From NCBI RefSeq assembly GCF_004000785.1, contig NZ_BILX01000008.1, positions 1-64,000 on the forward strand: a stretch of 64,000 nucleotides of DNA, read 5' to 3'. The notes beneath the pieces were generated by a model that saw only the letters and a program-made list of their open reading frames with translations, was not told the origin of the DNA and made no database searches. Made by a program: the position numbers and the translations under genes. This document shows positions 1-7,962 of the stretch, in pieces (the stretch's first letter is position 1; each line of letters starts with the position of its first letter). This DNA comes from Paenibacillus ehimensis NBRC 15659. Lineage in GTDB: Bacteria; Bacillota; Bacilli; Paenibacillales; NBRC-103111.

Positions 1-2
1 CC

Positions 3-98
3 GCCGGATCTGAAACGGCGGGAACGCTGGCGATCAGCCTCCTCTTGCTGGGGAGCGCAGTGACAACCATATTCGTAACGGGGGTTCGACGAAAATGA
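3..98 (+). CDS. nosD: C-terminal tail of a membrane-anchored protein, probably NosD (partial)
   Basis: Only the last 31 codons are in the window. They encode a short polar stretch, one hydrophobic segment of about 20 residues and a basic end (VRRK), which is a typical C-terminal membrane anchor with the bulk of the protein outside the membrane. The TGA stop overlaps the ATG of nosL (ATGA), so the two are translationally coupled. The name NosD (periplasmic copper-delivery repeat protein for N2O reductase) is inferred purely from position ahead of nosL-nosY-nosF; the visible residues alone do not prove it. Confidence 0.5.
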   Translation, partial: AGSETAGTLAISLLLLGSAVTTIFVTGVRRK

Positions 99-676
99 AA
101 AAATTTACTTTTAGCCTGGCCATCGTCATGATCATTCTGGTGCTGTCGGCATGCGGAGCCAAAAAATACGAGCCGCAGGCCATCAACGAAGCGACGGACA
201 AATGCGCCGTGTGCAACATGCAGGTGAAGGACGACCAGTTCGCAACGCAAGCGGTCCTGAAGGACGGCAAATCGCTCAAATTCGACGATATCGGCTGCTA
301 CAACGAATGGAAGAGCAAAAACGGCACCGAGCAGGTCGGAGCGACGTTCGTCCGGGACTACCATTCGAAGGAATGGATCGAGCTGGAGAAGGCTTACTAC
401 GTGTACGACAAATCGTTCAAATCGCCGATGGCTTACGGCATCTATTCGTTCAAGGATAAAGCGGCGGCGGAGAAATTCATCGCGGAGAACGGAAAAGGCA
501 AGCTGATGACGGGCTCCGAGCTGGGCTCCCATACGTGGGAACGCAATTCGGACAAGATGAAGCATATGAAAGACAGCCACAAGCCCGGCGATGAAGGCAA
601 GCAAGAGATGAAAGACATGAAGGACGGTCATGGCGGCAGCGAAGCGAAGAAAGAAGAGCCGAAGGTCGCGCACTAA
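95..676 (+). CDS. nosL: NosL-family copper-binding lipoprotein
   Basis: A 193-residue lipoprotein. Residues 1-20 are a lipoprotein signal with the lipobox LSAC. The mature part carries the NosL signature CAVCNM (about residues 38-43), whose cysteine and methionine ligate Cu(I), and the family core through about residue 150. NosL supplies copper to nitrous oxide reductase on the outer face of the membrane. The tail (about residues 150-193) is an additional low-complexity stretch rich in Met, His, Lys and Asp, with repeats such as MKHMKD and MKDMKD; this looks like an extra metal-binding extension rather than part of the NosL fold. The stop overlaps the start of nosY by one base, so the genes form one operon. 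Confidence 0.88.
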   Translation: MKKFTFSLAIVMIILVLSACGAKKYEPQAINEATDKCAVCNMQVKDDQFATQAVLKDGKSLKFDDIGCYNEWKSKNGTEQVGATFVRDYHSKEWIELEKAYYVYDKSFKSPMAYGIYSFKDKAAAEKFIAENGKGKLMTGSELGSHTWERNSDKMKHMKDSHKPGDEGKQEMKDMKDGHGGSEAKKEEPKVAH

Positions 677-1497
677 TGAAACCGATGCTGACTGTGGCGA
701 TTCGCGAGATGAGAATCGGCTTCCGCAACCCGTGGGCGTACTCGTTCCTTGCGCTCTTTTCGCTGTTCAGCCTAGCCCTGCTGCTGATTCACTCCAGTCG
801 GGTCGTCGAAGGCTATTCCAGCGTCACGGGCACGATGCTGAACCTGATCTTGTACCTGCTGCCGCTCATGACGCTGCTGCTTGGCTCCTTCTCCCTGACC
901 GCGGAAAAGGAGGAAGGCGGCTGGCAGCTGCTCTCCGCTTATCCGCTTGGCACGCCTGCGTTCGTGCTGGGCAAATATGCGGGTATTGCCGCCGTGCTGC
1001 TCGTCATCGTCGCCTTCGGCTACGGCTTGACCGGCATCGTCGGACAGCTCACCGGAAAGCCGTTCGATGTGAAAACCTTCACGTTGTTCCTGGCTTTCTC
1101 GGCCGGCATCGTGCTGCTGTTTCTGGCGGTGGCCGCCATCGTCGGCACGCTCGCCAAAAACCGCTGGCAGGCGCTGACGTACGGCGTGGCGATCTGGTTC
1201 TTCACCGTCATCGGGTGGCCGACGCTGCTTGTCGCCGTGCTGGGCCTGCTGCCGTATCTGTGGATCAAGCCGGCTCTCGCCGTGCTTACCCTGCTCAACC
1301 CGGCGGAGCTGGTCCGGCTGTTCATCGTCGTCAAGCTGAGCGGAGGGTCCGTACTCGGGCCCGAATATTACGAATGGATCGGATGGATTCGCGGGACCGG
1401 CGGCACGCTCCTGTTCCTGCTCGTGTCGGCCGTCTGGATCGCCGGTTGTCTGGGCGCCGCCGTCCTCCTCTGGGAAAGGGGGCGGTCGCGTGGCTGA
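676..1497 (+). CDS. nosY: NosY-like ABC-2 type permease
   Basis: A 273-residue membrane protein with about six hydrophobic helices, first near residues 20-45 and last near 245-265, and the early glutamate-rich loop (TAEKEEGGWQLL) seen in ABC-2 permeases of the NosY/Cox-associated type. It pairs with NosF to move a sulfur- or copper-related substrate used to mature the N2O reductase Cu centres; the exact substrate is not settled for the family. It starts within the last codon of nosL and its end overlaps nosF by eight bases, so stoichiometric translation is expected. The assignment to nos rather than a generic exporter rests on the nosL neighbour. Confidence 0.82.
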   Translation: MKPMLTVAIREMRIGFRNPWAYSFLALFSLFSLALLLIHSSRVVEGYSSVTGTMLNLILYLLPLMTLLLGSFSLTAEKEEGGWQLLSAYPLGTPAFVLGKYAGIAAVLLVIVAFGYGLTGIVGQLTGKPFDVKTFTLFLAFSAGIVLLFLAVAAIVGTLAKNRWQALTYGVAIWFFTVIGWPTLLVAVLGLLPYLWIKPALAVLTLLNPAELVRLFIVVKLSGGSVLGPEYYEWIGWIRGTGGTLLFLLVSAVWIAGCLGAAVLLWERGRSRG

Positions 1498-2203
1498 ACC
1501 GGTGCTGAAGCTGACGAATGTCCGCAAAACGATCAACAAACAGCCGATTGTCAAGGGAGTCGATCTGGATCTGTATCCGGGCCAGGTGATGGCTCTGTGC
1601 GGCGGCAACGGAGCAGGCAAAAGCACGCTGCTGCGCATGATTGTCGGCAGCCTGCAGCCGACCGAGGGCTCCATCGAGGCGTGCGGCCTCCAGTGGCGCG
1701 CCGACCGGATGCGCTATGCCGCTTCCGTCGGCTACATGCCCGACGACTACGTGTTCGGGCAGGCGCTGTCCGCCCGGGAGACGCTCACGTTCTGGGCGAA
1801 GCTCCGCAGCGTGCCGCCGTCTCGCGTTCAGGAACTGCTGCACAAGGTCGGTCTGGCCGAGGTGCAGCAGAAGCCCGTCACCTCCTTCTCCAAAGGGATG
1901 CGGCAGCGGCTGTTGTTCGCGCAGGCGCTGCTCGGGGACCCGCCTCTGCTCGTGCTGGACGAGCCGACGAACGGCCTCGATCCGTACTGGCTGCAATCGT
2001 TCGTGCATCTGATCGAAGAAGTGAAGCGCGAAGGCCGTGCCGTGATTTTCTCGACGCACCACCTGCAAGTGGCCGAATCCGTCGCCGACCGGGCCATGTT
2101 TCTGCGAAACGGCGAATTGGTGCGGCAGGGCTCCATCGACGAGTTTCGGCAGCACTACGGGCCGAAGGGGCTGGACGGAGCGTTCACGGAATTTATGGCT
2201 TAA
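1490..2203 (+). CDS. nosF: NosF-like ABC transporter ATP-binding protein
   Basis: A 237-residue ATPase. Walker A is GGNGAGKST (about residues 37-45; the first Gly of the loop is followed by Asn where many families have Pro-Asn), the signature motif appears as a degenerate FSKGMRQRL, Walker B is LLVLDEPTNGLD, and the switch histidine is in STHH. It is the cytoplasmic motor partner of the NosY permease, overlapping its 3' end. It is the last gene of the nos operon and a hairpin terminator follows 26 bases after its stop. Its start (GTG) lies inside nosY; no better start was seen downstream. Confidence 0.85.
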   Translation: MAEPVLKLTNVRKTINKQPIVKGVDLDLYPGQVMALCGGNGAGKSTLLRMIVGSLQPTEGSIEACGLQWRADRMRYAASVGYMPDDYVFGQALSARETLTFWAKLRSVPPSRVQELLHKVGLAEVQQKPVTSFSKGMRQRLLFAQALLGDPPLLVLDEPTNGLDPYWLQSFVHLIEEVKREGRAVIFSTHHLQVAESVADRAMFLRNGELVRQGSIDEFRQHYGPKGLDGAFTEFMA

Positions 2204-2228
2204 GCGCATTTCGTTTAAAATCAACACC

Positions 2229-2270
2229 GAAGCCTTGTCCTCTTTCCATGAAGAGAACAAGGCTTCTTTC
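2229..2270 (+). terminator. Rho-independent terminator of the nos operon
   Basis: Ten-base perfect arms (2229-2238 and 2257-2266) with further internal pairing of CTCTT/AAGAG, followed by a short T run. The hairpin is nearly symmetrical, and the tetR remnant converges on it from the other side. Confidence 0.75.
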
Positions 2271-2271
2271 G

Positions 2272-2490
2272 TCATCCGCGAACGAGTCCCGCCTGCCTGC
2301 ACGCCGCCTCCAGCCCCGCCAGCAAATCGGCCAGTTCCGGGGAGCGCTCCAGGCGTTCCCTCGGGCTCGGATGCCGTTCGCGTTCAACCAACAGCGCTTC
2401 CTTCGAGGAAAACTGCTGATACACGCTGCCTTTGGATATTTTGCAAGCTTCGGCGATTTCCTGCATCGTCGTCTGTACATACCCGTCAGG
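2272..2490 (-). pseudogene. TetR-family regulator remnant (N and C truncated)
   Basis: The reading frame encodes the second half of a TetR DNA-binding domain: a GYVQTTMQEIAEACK-type helix-turn-helix followed by the ISKGSVYQQFSSKEALL recognition helix and its cap, then about 30 residues of a broken effector domain before a stop. The first helix, about 20 residues, is missing: an in-frame TGA (2491-2493) lies just upstream of the conserved part. A normal TetR is about 190 residues, and here only about 65-70 remain. The fragment sits directly behind a promoter that now reads toward the ABC-F gene, suggesting that a rearrangement removed the regulator. Confidence 0.75.
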
Positions 2491-2520
2491 TCAGACGGTT
2501 GAAATGTACAAACGGGTATG
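2478..2520. promoter_or_regulatory. Dyad resembling a TetR-type operator
   Basis: CATACCCGT at 2478-2486 is perfectly inverted as ACGGGTATG at 2512-2520. TGTACAT (2474-2480) is likewise inverted as ATGTACA (2504-2510). The right half lies in the spacer of the promoter at 2499-2527, the usual place for a TetR-family operator. The function is inferred from symmetry and position only. The left arm is still inside the tetR remnant, so part of the match may be coincidence of coding sequence. Confidence 0.4.
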
Positions 2521-2527
2521 GTAAGAT
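2499..2527 (+). promoter_or_regulatory. Sigma-A promoter for the ABC-F gene
   Basis: A -35 element TTGAAA (2499-2504), a 17-base spacer and a -10 element TAAGAT (2522-2527). It would start transcription near 2534 and give a leader of about 240 bases before the ABC-F start codon. A second TATAAT occurs at 2559-2564 but has no good -35 element; if that one were used, transcription would start at the beginning of leader arm A. Confidence 0.65.
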
Positions 2528-2562
2528 GGCTCTAAATTAATAACGGGAGCTGAAAAGATATA

Positions 2563-2756
2563 ATGTAAAACTTTCTTGCCGGGAAAATAGTAAAACACAA
2601 AAGCGGTACGAACGCATGTTTTATTATTGATATGCAAGAAAGTTACGATATCTTTTCGCTCAATCAATAGATCCTTGTCTAACCTGATGCCGGGTTGGAT
2701 TTGCTGTATTTATTTGAGCTGCGGGAAAGTAACTTTCTTGCAGCTTTTATATTTTT
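2563..2756 (+). promoter_or_regulatory. Leader with mutually exclusive hairpins (transcription attenuator)
   Basis: Three related segments can pair in alternative ways. Arm A (2569-2579, AACTTTCTTGC) is complementary over 11 bases to arm B (2634-2644). Arm B (2633-2646) is complementary over 14 bases, without mismatch, to arm C (2729-2742). Arm C is also the right side of a local terminator hairpin: AGCTGC..GAAAG / CTTTC..GCAGCT, followed by TTTATATTTTT ending at about 2755. So A:B frees the terminator, while B:C would destroy it. A start-stop ORF (ATG TAA, 2563-2568) abuts arm A, and a four-codon ORF (MFYY, 2616-2630) lies just before B; a ribosome stalled near either could decide which pair forms. 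The logic is that known for ribosome-mediated attenuation of antibiotic resistance genes; function here is inferred. Confidence 0.7.
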
Positions 2757-2775
2757 GTACAGGAGGATCTATTCC

Positions 2776-4254
2776 ATGTCATTAATCAGCGTGACGAACC
2801 TGACGTTTGCCTATGACGGCAGCTACGATAACTTATTCGAGAACGTAAGCTTTCAGATCGATACCGATTGGAAGCTAGGATTTACGGGAAGAAACGGCCG
2901 AGGCAAGACGACCTTCCTCAACCTTTTGCTTGGAAAATACGAATACAGCGGAACGATTTCCGCCAAGGTCGGCTTTGAGTATTTTCCATTCCATGTGGAG
3001 AATAAGGAGCAGAACACCATCGATGTCATCAGCGGCATCTACCCGGATTACCTTCACTGGGAATTGATGCGTGAGCTTTCACTGCTCAAAGTGTCGGAGG
3101 ATGTGCTATACCGGCCCTTTGCTTCCTTGTCCAATGGTGAGCAAACGAAAGTATTGCTGGCCGCCTTATTTCTTAAGGAAAACAGCTTTCTGTTGATTGA
3201 CGAGCCGACCAATCATCTGGACATGAATGCCAGAAAGCTTGTCAGTCAATATCTCCGTACGAAAAGCGGGTTTATTCTCGTCTCCCACGACAGGTCGTTT
3301 CTGGATCGCTGCGTAGACCATATTCTGTCCATCAATAAGACCGACATCGAAATTCAAAAAGGCAACTTTTCCGATTGGTGGGAAAATAAACAGAGGCAAG
3401 ACCAATTTGAGCTTGGCGAGAATGAAAAGCTGAAAAAAGACATTAAGCGCTTGTCCGAAGCGTCCAAACGAACGAGCAACTGGTCGCACGAGGTGGAAAA
3501 AACGAAGAACGGAACCCGAAATTCCGGCTCCAAGGTGGATAAAGGGTACATCGGCCATAAGGCTGCGAAAATGATGAAGCGCTCCAAAGCCATGGAGCAC
3601 CGGCAGCAAGCCGCGATCGAGGAAAAGTCGAAGCTCTTGAAAAATATCGAAGGCTCCGAGAGCTTAAAGATTACCCAACTGGCTTTTCATAAAAACCAGC
3701 TCGCCGAGCTGGACCGTGTTGCCATTTATTACGGGGAGAAGAAGGTTTGCACCGATGTCAGCTTTACGATTGAGCAAGGGGAGCGAATCGCGCTCTCAGG
3801 GGCGAACGGCTCCGGAAAATCAAGCATTCTCAAGCTGATTTGCGGCGAGAGTATACACTATACCGGCACGTTCCGAAAGGGCAGCCAACTCAAAATATCG
3901 TATGTTTCGCAGGACACGTCGCATTTGCAGGGGAATTTATCGGACTACGCCAGAAGCAGCGGAATTGACGAAAGCCTGTTTAAATCGATCCTAAGAAAGC
4001 TCGATTTTTCCAGAGTGCAATTCGAAAAGGATATGTCAGCCTTCAGCGGCGGCCAAAAGAAGAAGGTGCTGCTTGCGAAAAGTCTTTGCGAAAAGGTTCA
4101 TTTGCATATTTGGGACGAACCGCTTAATTTTATCGATGTGATTTCCCGCATGCAAATCGAGGAACTGCTGCTTGAGCACGCGCCGACTATTCTGTTTGTG
4201 GAGCATGACAGCGAATTTTGCAAAAATGTGGCTACCCGGATCGTTGAGCTGTAA
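2776..4254 (+). CDS. ABC-F ribosomal protection protein, Lsa-like
   Basis: A 492-residue protein with two ATPase domains and no membrane segments. The first has Walker A GRNGRGKTT (about residues 42-50) and Walker B LLIDEPTNHLD. The second has GANGSGKSS and a signature FSGGQKKK; its Walker B is IWDEPLNFID, in which the usual TN is replaced by LN. The linker between the domains (about residues 190-290) is charged and helical, as in the antibiotic resistance domain of ABC-F proteins that dislodge lincosamides, pleuromutilins or streptogramin A from the ribosome. The general sequence is closest in feel to the Lsa group, but the substrate range cannot be read from sequence. The ATG at 2776 is preferred because AGGAGG lies ten bases upstream; an ATG 27 codons earlier overlaps the leader terminator. 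The region has lower GC than its neighbours. Confidence 0.82.
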   Translation: MSLISVTNLTFAYDGSYDNLFENVSFQIDTDWKLGFTGRNGRGKTTFLNLLLGKYEYSGTISAKVGFEYFPFHVENKEQNTIDVISGIYPDYLHWELMRELSLLKVSEDVLYRPFASLSNGEQTKVLLAALFLKENSFLLIDEPTNHLDMNARKLVSQYLRTKSGFILVSHDRSFLDRCVDHILSINKTDIEIQKGNFSDWWENKQRQDQFELGENEKLKKDIKRLSEASKRTSNWSHEVEKTKNGTRNSGSKVDKGYIGHKAAKMMKRSKAMEHRQQAAIEEKSKLLKNIEGSESLKITQLAFHKNQLAELDRVAIYYGEKKVCTDVSFTIEQGERIALSGANGSGKSSILKLICGESIHYTGTFRKGSQLKISYVSQDTSHLQGNLSDYARSSGIDESLFKSILRKLDFSRVQFEKDMSAFSGGQKKKVLLAKSLCEKVHLHIWDEPLNFIDVISRMQIEELLLEHAPTILFVEHDSEFCKNVATRIVEL

Positions 4255-4308
4255 CTTGGCCGCAAGTGGAATAGAGGCGGCGGTCGTCCGGAACTTTAAT
4301 ATGAACGA

Positions 4309-4343
4309 AGCCTGTCAAGCGCCTTGCTTGACAGACGGCTTTT
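4309..4343 (+). terminator. Terminator after the ABC-F gene
   Basis: CTGTCAAGC (4312-4320) and GCTTGACAG (4326-4334) form a perfect stem, extended outward by AGCC/GGCT, followed by TTTT. The rest of the 300-base gap up to 4552 shows no gene; short ORFs there lack ribosome sites and family motifs. Confidence 0.8.
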
Positions 4344-4552
4344 CCTACCCGCGCTTTAAGCTTCTCCGCCAGGTTTGCCCTATGGCAAGTAACAGGCGAG
4401 CCGCCCCTTCATCCCTCCCACTTACCCACATCAGAAATGCTTGGTGTACGCAGTTTACGTTACGCTGCAACTTTCTGCCGTATCTTTGCCGACCTTGTTG
4501 TCACCATATCTAACCTTTATGATTAATTTAACTACGCGAAAAAGGTGAGCAA

Positions 4553-5242
4553 ATGGATAAAAGCATCCATGTATTAGTTGTGGAAGATGATAATGATATC
4601 AACAAATTGTTGTGCGCCATTGTAAGGAAGAGCGGTTACGTCCCCCAGGCAGCCTACTCCGGAACCGAAGCGATGCTGTACTTGGACAGACAGGCATGGG
4701 ATCTCGTCTTGCTTGATCTGATGCTCCCCGGACTTGACGGTGAGCAATTGTTGCTGAAGATAAGCGAGCAGTCTCGGGTGCCGGTTATTATCATTTCAGC
4801 CAAAGGCGAGCAACAAACAAAAATTTCAGCGCTTCGCACCGGGGCAGACGATTTTATAACGAAACCGTTCGATATCGAGGAGGTATCAGCCCGAATCGAT
4901 TCCCACATCCGAAGATACCGCCGATTATCGGGTCCGCCTTCCGGCAATCGATTAACGTTCAAGGATTTAACCCTGGACAAAGAAACCCGATCCGTTACGG
5001 TCAACGGGTCTGAGGTTGTTTTGACTGCGCGGGAATTTGCGATATTGGAGTTGTTCATGGCTTTTCCCAAAAAAGTATTCTCGAAGGCCAATCTCTTTGA
5101 GAGCATCTGGAACGAAGAGTTCATGGGAGACGACAATACGGTAGGCGTACATATCAGCAATTTGAGAAATAAGTTAGCGAAAGCGAATCCGGATCACGAA
5201 TATATCGAGACGCTATGGGGTATGGGTTATCGTCTAATTTAA
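4553..5242 (+). CDS. OmpR-family response regulator
   Basis: A 229-residue two-domain regulator. The receiver (1-120) has the acidic pair EDD at residues 11-13, the phosphorylated aspartate D55 in LLDLMLPG, the switch residue in IIISAK and the conserved lysine K103 in TKPF. The C-terminal winged helix (about 130-228) ends with the typical ETLWGMGYRLI. It sits immediately upstream of an ABC exporter pair and a histidine kinase in the same direction, so it most likely reads the kinase at 7036 and controls the transporter. A ribosome site AAAGGTGAG precedes the ATG. This arrangement is common for systems sensing cell-wall-active peptides; the actual signal is unknown. Confidence 0.9.
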   Translation: MDKSIHVLVVEDDNDINKLLCAIVRKSGYVPQAAYSGTEAMLYLDRQAWDLVLLDLMLPGLDGEQLLLKISEQSRVPVIIISAKGEQQTKISALRTGADDFITKPFDIEEVSARIDSHIRRYRRLSGPPSGNRLTFKDLTLDKETRSVTVNGSEVVLTAREFAILELFMAFPKKVFSKANLFESIWNEEFMGDDNTVGVHISNLRNKLAKANPDHEYIETLWGMGYRLI

Positions 5243-5335
5243 CGAACTTTATCATTTCTTAAGATTCTCTTTGAGATCTCTTATGGTGTGCTATCGATAA
5301 TGAAGCTATCACCTAAGAGAGGAGGTATTCAAATT

Positions 5336-6268
5336 GTGACTGAATTTGTTCTTAGAACGACGGAATTGACCAAGATATATAAGCACGACGTTGCTCTGGA
5401 CAAAGTTACGCTTCGTGTTAAAAAGGGCACGATCTATGGGTTTATCGGACAAAACGGCGCAGGCAAATCCACCTTGATTCGGATCGTAAACGGGCTTGCC
5501 TTTCCTTCATCAGGCTCCATTGAGCTGTTTGGAGAAACCGCCGATCGGGAGCTGGTAGCTGCAAGAAAACGAATCGGCTCCATTATTGAAAGCCCCGCAT
5601 TGTTTCCTCATATGACGGCCCGGGAGAACCTGGAAGTTCATCGCATCCAGCGGGGAATACCGGGAAAGGAATGCATCGAGAAAACACTAGAGCTGGTCGG
5701 ATTACAAGAAGCCGGGAAGAAAAAAGCTAAAAACTTCTCCCTAGGAATGAAGCAGCGTCTTGGAATGGCTATCGCCTTACTGGGCGATCCTGAATTTTTA
5801 ATCCTGGATGAACCGACGAACGGCCTCGATCCTATGGGAGTCATGGAAATAAGAGAGCTCTTGAAAAGACTCCATCGCGAAAACGGAATTACGATCTTGA
5901 TTTCGACCCATATCTTAAGCGAGCTGCATTTGCTCGCCACTCATTACGGCATCATCCATAAAGGAAAGCTGCTGGAGCAATTAACAGCAGGCGAGTTGAA
6001 TGAAAAGTGTCAGCAGTACTTGCACATCAAAGTGAACGATGCAAGCCATGCGGCTGCGGTTCTCGATCAGGAGCTCCATGCCTCCGATTTTGAGGTCATG
6101 CCGGACGGCACGATCAAGCTGTATCAGTTGGTTCATGATTCCGGCAAGGTATCTACGGCACTTTTCAGAGCAGGGCTCATTATCGAACAGTTCATGCCGA
6201 TGGGCGAAGATTTGGAAAGCTATTTCGCAAGCCGGATCGGAGATGAACGATATGTACAATCTCGTTAA
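5336..6268 (+). CDS. ABC transporter ATP-binding protein, BcrA/LanF type
   Basis: A 310-residue ATPase with Walker A GQNGAGKST (about residues 39-47), signature SLGMKQRL, Walker B LILDEPTNGLD and switch histidine STHIL, then an 80-residue C-terminal domain as in bacitracin (BcrA) and lantibiotic-immunity (LanF) exporter ATPases. A GTG start at 5336 is preferred: GGAGGT sits nine bases upstream, and the extra 16 codons of the longer frame (from 5288) precede this site. It overlaps the permease gene. Together with the flanking regulator and kinase it forms a probable self-resistance or envelope-stress module. Confidence 0.85.
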   Translation: MTEFVLRTTELTKIYKHDVALDKVTLRVKKGTIYGFIGQNGAGKSTLIRIVNGLAFPSSGSIELFGETADRELVAARKRIGSIIESPALFPHMTARENLEVHRIQRGIPGKECIEKTLELVGLQEAGKKKAKNFSLGMKQRLGMAIALLGDPEFLILDEPTNGLDPMGVMEIRELLKRLHRENGITILISTHILSELHLLATHYGIIHKGKLLEQLTAGELNEKCQQYLHIKVNDASHAAAVLDQELHASDFEVMPDGTIKLYQLVHDSGKVSTALFRAGLIIEQFMPMGEDLESYFASRIGDERYVQSR

Positions 6269-7013
6269 ATCGGAATGGTACAAGCTGCGTAAAAACCCTT
6301 CCTTCCGGATACTGACGATCATCATCGTTGCGATGTCCATATTTTGGCCGTTTTTTTGGTATTTTGATAACCTGCTGGACGGTGACCCCCCAATGACCGG
6401 GATTGAATCCTTTCTGGGTGCACTTGAAGGCAATGCCTACATTATGAGAGTCTCCTTGTGTATCTTGGCAGGCTTCTTCATCTCTAACGATTTCTCGACA
6501 GGCGTCATGAAGAGTATGGCGTCCAGCGGACATAGCCGTAAAACCATTTTCACCGCTAAGCTAACCGTATATGCTTGTGGCATGATGATTGTGTCTCTCC
6601 TGTTTCCTGTTTTTAATGTGGTGTTGAGTACATTATTGTCCGGATTTGGGGAATTGGATCAGGGAGCTGTGATTGAATTCGTTTTCAGATCGCTCGCCCT
6701 GACCTCGCTGTATTCAGCGGCATTTGCTTCCATAGCGGCATTGTTTGCCATCATCCTGACGGATAGCGGCAAGACGATTACGGTCACACTGATCTTCTTT
6801 TTGGTGGTCGATTCCCTCTCCGCTATCATTGGAAGCTATCATTCTGTCATCGGAACCGTCTATGGATATACCGTGTTTAAATTATTGGGCGACATCGGAA
6901 GGATTGCGCCTGGCAAAAGCGAATTGTGGCGGTTGATAATCGTCCCGATCCTAACGTTTGTCGGGTGTGGACTTCTCGGCAATAGGGTATTCAGCAGAAA
7001 AGAGATAAAGTAA
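6252..7013 (+). CDS. ABC-2 permease paired with the BcrA-like ATPase
   Basis: A 253-residue membrane protein starting MYNLVKSEWYKLRKNPSF, the amphipathic N-terminus typical of BcrB/LanE-G subunits, followed by about six hydrophobic helices. The ATG at 6252 has GGAG nine bases upstream inside the end of the ATPase gene; an alternative in-frame ATG at 6243 has no usable ribosome site. The coding regions overlap by 17 bases, so the subunits are co-translated. It probably exports a membrane-active peptide, judged from family and context only. Confidence 0.82.
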   Translation: MYNLVKSEWYKLRKNPSFRILTIIIVAMSIFWPFFWYFDNLLDGDPPMTGIESFLGALEGNAYIMRVSLCILAGFFISNDFSTGVMKSMASSGHSRKTIFTAKLTVYACGMMIVSLLFPVFNVVLSTLLSGFGELDQGAVIEFVFRSLALTSLYSAAFASIAALFAIILTDSGKTITVTLIFFLVVDSLSAIIGSYHSVIGTVYGYTVFKLLGDIGRIAPGKSELWRLIIVPILTFVGCGLLGNRVFSRKEIK

Positions 7014-7035
7014 CGGAGAGGCGGATGAGATCAGG

Positions 7036-7962
7036 ATGCTTTACGTGGTATGTTTTGTATTGGCCATAGCGGCTGCCGCTCTGATCCGCTTATATTATTT
7101 GAAAAGAGAATTGAAGCTCGTGACCCGTCAGCTGCAGTCGTATACGCAGGGATTCACCGAAAAAAAAGTGGATATCGCCTTGTTCGATCAAGATCTGGAG
7201 AAACTGGCCGGGGAAATCAATAAAATGATTGATCTCCTTGTGGAAGCAAACGCTTTGCGCAGGAGGACTGAAAACGAGCTTAAGCAAGGCATCGCGAATA
7301 TCTCGCATGATTTGCGGACGCCGCTGACATCCATTCTCGGTTACATTCAGCTTATGGAGTCGGACAATATAAGCGAGGCGGAGAGGCAGGAATACTTGAC
7401 CATCGCCAAGAGCCGAACGAAGCGGCTGCAAATTTTATTGAACGAATTTTTAGACCTCTCCGTTATTGAATCTGCCGATTTTGAACTAAAACCGGAAAAA
7501 GTGGATATGAATGTGTTGATTGCGGACGTTTTACTGAGCTTTTATGACCGGTTCAACGAGCGCGGCTTGGAGACGTCGATTCAGCTGCCGAATGACAAAA
7601 TCATGGTGTACGGCGATGAATCCTCGATCCAGCGGGTAGTTGAAAATCTGTTGGCCAATGTCGCTGCTCACGCTGTCAGTCATGTATCGATCCGCCTTGA
7701 GAAACGGCAAGAGGGCGTCGTTTTATCTATAAGCAACAGGACCCGGCACATCACGGAACAAGATGTGGATAAGTTGTTCGACCGCTTCTACAAGGTTGAT
7801 TCAGCGAGATCAGGCAAAGGCACAGGACTCGGCCTAACCATTGCCAGGAGTCTTATGCTTAAAATGAATGGGGAGCTGACTGCCGAGCTACAAGCGGATT
7901 TACTCACCATGAACTGTGAATGGAAGCTGGAGGAAAGAAGGCGAAACTTTGAGATATTATAA
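7036..7962 (+). CDS. Sensor histidine kinase
   Basis: A 308-residue kinase with a single N-terminal membrane helix (residues 2-20) and essentially no extracytoplasmic loop. A linker of HAMP length is followed by the H box ISHDLRTPLTS with H91, an N box around VVENLLANVAAHA, and a G box GKGTGLGLTIARSL; the D box is poorly conserved. With almost no sensory loop it probably senses within the membrane or through the adjacent transporter. It lies directly downstream of the permease and is the likely partner of the regulator at 4553. The last 14 bases overlap the serine hydrolase gene if that starts at TTG 7949. Confidence 0.88.
   Translation: MLYVVCFVLAIAAAALIRLYYLKRELKLVTRQLQSYTQGFTEKKVDIALFDQDLEKLAGEINKMIDLLVEANALRRRTENELKQGIANISHDLRTPLTSILGYIQLMESDNISEAERQEYLTIAKSRTKRLQILLNEFLDLSVIESADFELKPEKVDMNVLIADVLLSFYDRFNERGLETSIQLPNDKIMVYGDESSIQRVVENLLANVAAHAVSHVSIRLEKRQEGVVLSISNRTRHITEQDVDKLFDRFYKVDSARSGKGTGLGLTIARSLMLKMNGELTAELQADLLTMNCEWKLEERRRNFEIL

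Noticed and set aside
772-1674. Minus-strand ORF across nosY and nosF
   Set aside because: Gln/Glu/Arg-rich low-complexity shadow of two well-supported genes.
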